Source of the DNA: an uncultured Bacilli bacterium
Lineage (GTDB): Bacteria > Bacillota_I > Bacilli_A > RF39 > UBA660
Length of the DNA stretch: 6,787 nt
Reading direction: 5' to 3'
NCBI GenBank assembly: GCA_934132925.1
Contig: CAKPAL010000040.1
Location: forward strand, 1-6,787
A program made the translations under genes and the position numbers. The notes under the pieces are model-generated. The model did no database searches and was not told where the DNA came from. It worked only from the letters and a program-made list of their open reading frames with translations. Below are positions 3,775-6,787 of the stretch, piece after piece (within the stretch, counting starts at the first letter, position 1; each line of letters opens with the position of its first letter).

Positions 3775-6714
3775 TTAGTAATCAGAAACACTACTCAAAT
3801 AACCAATAAATATAATCTGACCATCATCACTATTATCTTTACAAGTAACTAAAACAATAGCCTTTTTATCTTTATTTCTATATATATCAGCATATCCATT
3901 CTTTCTAATTTCATAGCGATCAGTATAAATATATTTATAAAGTTTACCACCATAATAATAATTAATATCATCTCCTAAAGAAATATTCTTAAGATTACCA
4001 AAATAAGAATTATAATTATTACCATTATGTGCTGCAAGAACAATCATATCATCACTTTCTTTAACAAGTTCAATATTATATTTAGCTTTATTATATTTAC
4101 TATCAATATCAAGTATTCCTCTCTTAATATTAACTGAAGGTATTTCCAAAATAGCCTTATATCTATATTTATCATTATTAATACTATTAATCCTATTTTC
4201 TAATACAGCATGAACAGCCTTATCATTATTTTTAATATCATTGTAATGGGAGTAAATCCTAATACCAAAATAACTTAAAGAAAGAATAATAATAAATAAA
4301 GTTCCAACAACAATATACCTTTTACTTCTAAATATTATAAGTACAATAATAGCTAAAACTAAATTACCTAAAAGAATAATATCTTTAGCATTAAAACCAA
4401 TACCAGTATTAGGTACACTTATTCTTTCATTATACATATTAATCACTGCATCTTCATTACCCACTTCAAAATATATCTTATCATCAGTAAGCCTATATCC
4501 ACTACTAGCCTCTATTTCAGATACATAATACTTTCCATATAACATATCATCTAACTTAATTTGACCATTGCTATCAGTATAACCTTTATATACAATTTCA
4601 TTATCAATATTTCTAATTTCAATTAAAGTATTTCCAATACCTCTTTTAGTACCAGTTTCATATTTATTAATAATAACTTTCCCTTTAGGTAAATAATTAT
4701 CAACTTCTAAATTATAAACAATATCTTTAGTATATTGATCTTTATAACTAAAATTAATCTTATAAACACTACTAGAAACAACATTACCCATACTAGAAGA
4801 TATTTCCTTTAGATAATAATTACCAAGTGGAAGATCGCTAATACTACACCTACCATCGCTAGTAGTACATTCACCTACCAAACTATCCTTATTATACATA
4901 AGTTTATTATTTTCATATATATCTTCTTCAGCATATAAATAGAATAAAACATCATTAAGTAAATCTTTTTTATAAAAATAATTATCATTTTTATAATTAA
5001 TAAACTCACCATATTTAAATATATTCAATATTCCTTTAACTCTCTTATTATAAAAAGTAATCTCGAGTATTACATCATCACCATCTCTAATCGAAGACAT
5101 AGATTCACCAATAATAAAAGGTACACCATTTTTATTATATAAATAACCATTCATATCTGTATCAACTTCATATAAAATATATTTACCAGGTCTAAGTTCT
5201 TCAGGAGTAGTAAAAGTACCATCACTATTTATAGAAAAAGTATCAATTTCTTCTTCATTAGGATAACTAACCTTAAAAGAAACATATTTATTATTTTCCA
5301 CATCTAATATCTTAAACATTGCTTTACCATTAATAATATTTTCTAAAGTATCAGCGTCTTTTTTAACCACCATAACTTTTGCTTTAATTTCACTATTAGA
5401 AATAAGTTTAAATATTGGCCTGTCATCACTACTATCAATATTAATAACAAAATCATCAATCTTATAATAATTATCAGTACTATTAACTTGTTTAATTGTA
5501 TATAAACCAAATGGTAATACTGTACTAGCATAACCTTCACTATCAGTAATAATTGAAGTAACCAATTTATTATTTTTATCAAATATATTAAACTGAATAT
5601 TAGCTTCTCCTACCAAGAATCCAGTCTCATCACTAGCATACACCTTAAATATATCAACTTTCCTTTTAATAACCTTTTCATACACAGTCTTCACAACATT
5701 AAGATTATCTTCAGTAATATCAATGACATAAAGTTTCCCATCAAGTTCATATCCAGTACTAGCTTTTCTTTCTTTTATGTAATATCTACCAAGACCTAAA
5801 CCATCAATTTTATTTTTCTTACCAGTAACAAAAGTTCCTACTACATTTCTATCCTGATCAAGTAAATCATAAATTGCACCATCTAGAGTACCATCACCAG
5901 TAGCAATAAGACTCTGAGTATCTTTATCTTGTTTTACAAGTTCAATACTACCAGAAATATAATTAATTTTAACCTCACTATTACTATTACTAATACTTCC
6001 TGAAGTAATCATTTTCTGAGAACTACCAGAAGAATACAAAAAGAATTCCTTATCAGTATAATTAAGTCTTTTTAAAACAATAGTATCATCATCAAAACCT
6101 GGTTCAATAACAAGCTTATTACCAACAATTTCAACATAGTTACTATCAGAATAATACAAAGATAATACACCATTAGAATCTACAAATGTATCTCCTTTAC
6201 CTTTGACAACTGTAAGCACCTCACCATCAAAAGATGGTTTAATATTATGTTTATAAACAAGTGACGAAATTTCTTCCATTTCTTTACTTAAATTATAAAA
6301 TTTATCGGGATCAAAACCTATCGTAAACTTAATTGAAGTCCCAGTAAGCGTTCTCCATATCAAGTTTTGTGCAGCCATATAATACCTATCAGTATCATGA
6401 CCGGGATAATTATAACCATAATAACTATAAAGTTTAATAAAGTTAAGTCTCTCTTCATCAATATTAATTCCATCAAATGAATTAGTATAAGTATAATTAT
6501 AACTACTAATATCCTTTCCTAATTCAATACAATATGCTGGGGTAGTACCAAATAAATATTTGCTAGCATGTAAATATCTAGTCTTCCCCATATTACTATC
6601 ATAATAATAAACATAAGTATTATCATATACATCTTTAGTCAAAATAGCAGTCTCTGCTTTAACATTCAAAGTAAAACATAAAAATGACATAATAAATAAT
6701 AATATCTTTTTCAA
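3775..6714 (-). CDS. Thioester/CnaB surface adhesin fused to its own sortase domain
   Basis: The protein has 979 residues. In order: signal peptide 1-20 (cut after NVKA); Cys-Gln thioester (TED/TQXA) domain of about 140-230 residues, with Cys62 in YCIEL and Gln116 in AAQNLIW; five CnaB/SpaA prealbumin-like domains at about 253-350, 351-444, 445-558, 559-675 and 676-766; sorting signal VPNTG 767-771; membrane helix about 777-795 and RSKR; second helix about 801-818; sortase domain about 853-973 with His896 (AAHNGN) and Cys958 (LVTC). TED domains can bind amines covalently, and CnaB domains usually carry Lys-Asn isopeptide bonds. The predicted topology puts both adhesin and sortase outside, joined by a short cytoplasmic turn. 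No Arg follows Cys958; Gln966 takes that place. The start is TTG with GGGAGG 6 nt upstream; the next ATG (residue 9) would destroy the signal peptide. It is a single-gene unit closed by its own terminator. Confidence 0.93.
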   Translation of the reverse strand: MKKILLFIMSFLCFTLNVKAETAILTKDVYDNTYVYYYDSNMGKTRYLHASKYLFGTTPAYCIELGKDISSYNYTYTNSFDGINIDEERLNFIKLYSYYGYNYPGHDTDRYYMAAQNLIWRTLTGTSIKFTIGFDPDKFYNLSKEMEEISSLVYKHNIKPSFDGEVLTVVKGKGDTFVDSNGVLSLYYSDSNYVEIVGNKLVIEPGFDDDTIVLKRLNYTDKEFFLYSSGSSQKMITSGSISNSNSEVKINYISGSIELVKQDKDTQSLIATGDGTLDGAIYDLLDQDRNVVGTFVTGKKNKIDGLGLGRYYIKERKASTGYELDGKLYVIDITEDNLNVVKTVYEKVIKRKVDIFKVYASDETGFLVGEANIQFNIFDKNNKLVTSIITDSEGYASTVLPFGLYTIKQVNSTDNYYKIDDFVINIDSSDDRPIFKLISNSEIKAKVMVVKKDADTLENIINGKAMFKILDVENNKYVSFKVSYPNEEEIDTFSINSDGTFTTPEELRPGKYILYEVDTDMNGYLYNKNGVPFIIGESMSSIRDGDDVILEITFYNKRVKGILNIFKYGEFINYKNDNYFYKKDLLNDVLFYLYAEEDIYENNKLMYNKDSLVGECTTSDGRCSISDLPLGNYYLKEISSSMGNVVSSSVYKINFSYKDQYTKDIVYNLEVDNYLPKGKVIINKYETGTKRGIGNTLIEIRNIDNEIVYKGYTDSNGQIKLDDMLYGKYYVSEIEASSGYRLTDDKIYFEVGNEDAVINMYNERISVPNTGIGFNAKDIILLGNLVLAIIVLIIFRSKRYIVVGTLFIIILSLSYFGIRIYSHYNDIKNNDKAVHAVLENRINSINNDKYRYKAILEIPSVNIKRGILDIDSKYNKAKYNIELVKESDDMIVLAAHNGNNYNSYFGNLKNISLGDDINYYYGGKLYKYIYTDRYEIRKNGYADIYRNKDKKAIVLVTCKDNSDDGQIIFIGYLSSVSDY
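3796..4158 (-). other. Sortase domain (residues about 853-973 of the surface protein)
   Basis: The stretch opens with AILEIPSVNIKRGILDID, a typical sortase first strand, followed by IVLAAHNGN (catalytic His896, codon 4029-4027), YFGNLKNISLGDDI, and IVLVTC (catalytic Cys958, codon 3843-3841) with the final strand GQIIFIGYL. Length is near 120 residues, as for sortase cores. The usual Arg two to three residues before the last strand is Gln966. Class cannot be set with confidence; with a membrane anchor on its N-terminal side it is most like class B/D-type enzymes in layout. Confidence 0.88.
4261..4416 (-). other. Sorting signal plus membrane hairpin joining adhesin to sortase
   Basis: VPNTG (codons 4416-4402), a short spacer, a hydrophobic helix (about 777-795) and RSKR form a complete LPXTG-type cell-wall sorting signal. 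In an ordinary surface protein the chain would stop here. Instead a second hydrophobic helix (about 801-818) begins two residues later and leads outward again to the sortase. The reading frame is continuous with no stop between the two. Confidence 0.88.
4417..5958 (-). repeat. Five tandem CnaB/SpaA-type domains (residues 253-766)
   Basis: Each unit starts with a strand carrying Lys (K261, K357, K451, K567, K684), has the pattern G-x-Y-x-hydrophobic-x-E near its middle, and ends near an Asn before the next unit. Inferred Lys/Glu/Asn triads are complete in units 3 (K451, E516, N556), 4 (K567, E637, N673) and 5 (K684, E733, N762). Unit 1 has E315 but Glu346 where Asn is expected. Unit 2 has Gln409 for Glu, with N440 present. 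Unit 4 also has Cys616 and Cys623 in CTTSDGRC, a likely disulfide. The units are divergent, not recent duplications. Confidence 0.8.
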
Positions 6715-6767
6715 TAAAAACCTCCCTCAAAAAATTAATTTTTTTCTTCTCTTGCAATTGCGAAAAA

Positions 6768-6780
6768 AGTATATACTATA
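6768..6780 (-). promoter_or_regulatory. Possible -10 region of the surface protein gene
   Basis: On the minus strand TATAGT (6780-6775) and TATACT (6773-6768) each match the -10 consensus in five of six positions. Either would start transcription about 45-55 nt before the TTG start. The matching -35 lies at or beyond the window edge, so the promoter cannot be completed. An 8-bp palindrome GCAATTGC occurs just downstream in the leader. Confidence 0.35.
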
Positions 6781-6787
6781 TAACCAT

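Noticed and set aside
4681..4695. YLPKG (residues 674-678) as a second sorting signal or pilin motif
   Set aside because: It lacks Thr and is not followed by a hydrophobic helix. It is the linker between CnaB domains 4 and 5. No YPK-type pilin motif was found in the first domain either.
5343..5582. Open frame on the minus strand in another phase, 79 codons
   Set aside because: It lies wholly inside the surface protein gene and has Leu/Ile-rich low-complexity composition typical of an out-of-phase reading of AT-rich DNA.
3775..6714. Possibility of Mycoplasma-type code (TGA as Trp)
   Set aside because: Trp120 in the thioester domain is TGG and no frame needs TGA read through; all stops seen are TAA or TAG.
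1..6787. CRISPR array, tRNA, rRNA, insertion sequence or attachment site
   Set aside because: No regularly spaced repeats, no tRNA or rRNA signature sequence, no transposase-like protein and no flanking direct repeats were seen on either strand by eye.

Overview
The window is strongly AT-rich, and every convincing gene lies on the minus strand, so in transcription order it reads from right to left. The gene set points to a low-GC Bacillota lineage that keeps a cell wall, perhaps one of the uncultured gut Bacilli/Mollicutes-like groups. The evidence is the cdaA-cdaR pair, a sortase with an LPXTG-type signal, good Shine-Dalgarno sequences and TGG for Trp. Stops are TAA or TAG. No TGA needs to be read as Trp, so there is no sign of the Mycoplasma code. 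The exact taxon cannot be fixed from the sequence.

Layout in transcription order. (1) 6714-3775 encodes a 979-residue surface protein with a TTG start. It has a signal peptide, a Cys-Gln thioester adhesin domain, five CnaB/SpaA-type prealbumin-like domains, a VPNTG sorting signal, a two-helix membrane hairpin and, on the same polypeptide, a sortase domain. A strong intrinsic terminator follows the stop. (2) 3704-1007 is a tight three-gene operon: an unrecognised 158-aa protein with a C-terminal membrane anchor, the membrane diadenylate cyclase CdaA, and its YbbR-domain regulator CdaR, which overlaps cdaA by 14 nt. (3) 1006-759 holds inverted repeats, a candidate promoter and a probable 33-codon small ORF with a perfect GGAGG. 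(4) 758-177 encodes a six-helix DUF308/HdeD-like membrane protein whose stop codon lies in the loop of an intrinsic terminator. (5) 53-1 is the first 17 codons of typA (bipA), cut by the window edge.

How they fit together. The CdaA/CdaR block makes and tunes cyclic di-AMP, which in Bacillota ties potassium/osmotic balance to cell-wall homeostasis. The usual third partner, glmM, is not next to it here. The large surface protein appears to carry its own membrane-bound transpeptidase, so substrate and enzyme would be made 1:1 and held on the same side of the membrane. This substrate-sortase fusion is the most unusual object in the window. It could be a self-processing or self-anchoring covalent adhesin, but that activity is inferred from architecture, and the sortase lacks an obvious catalytic Arg.
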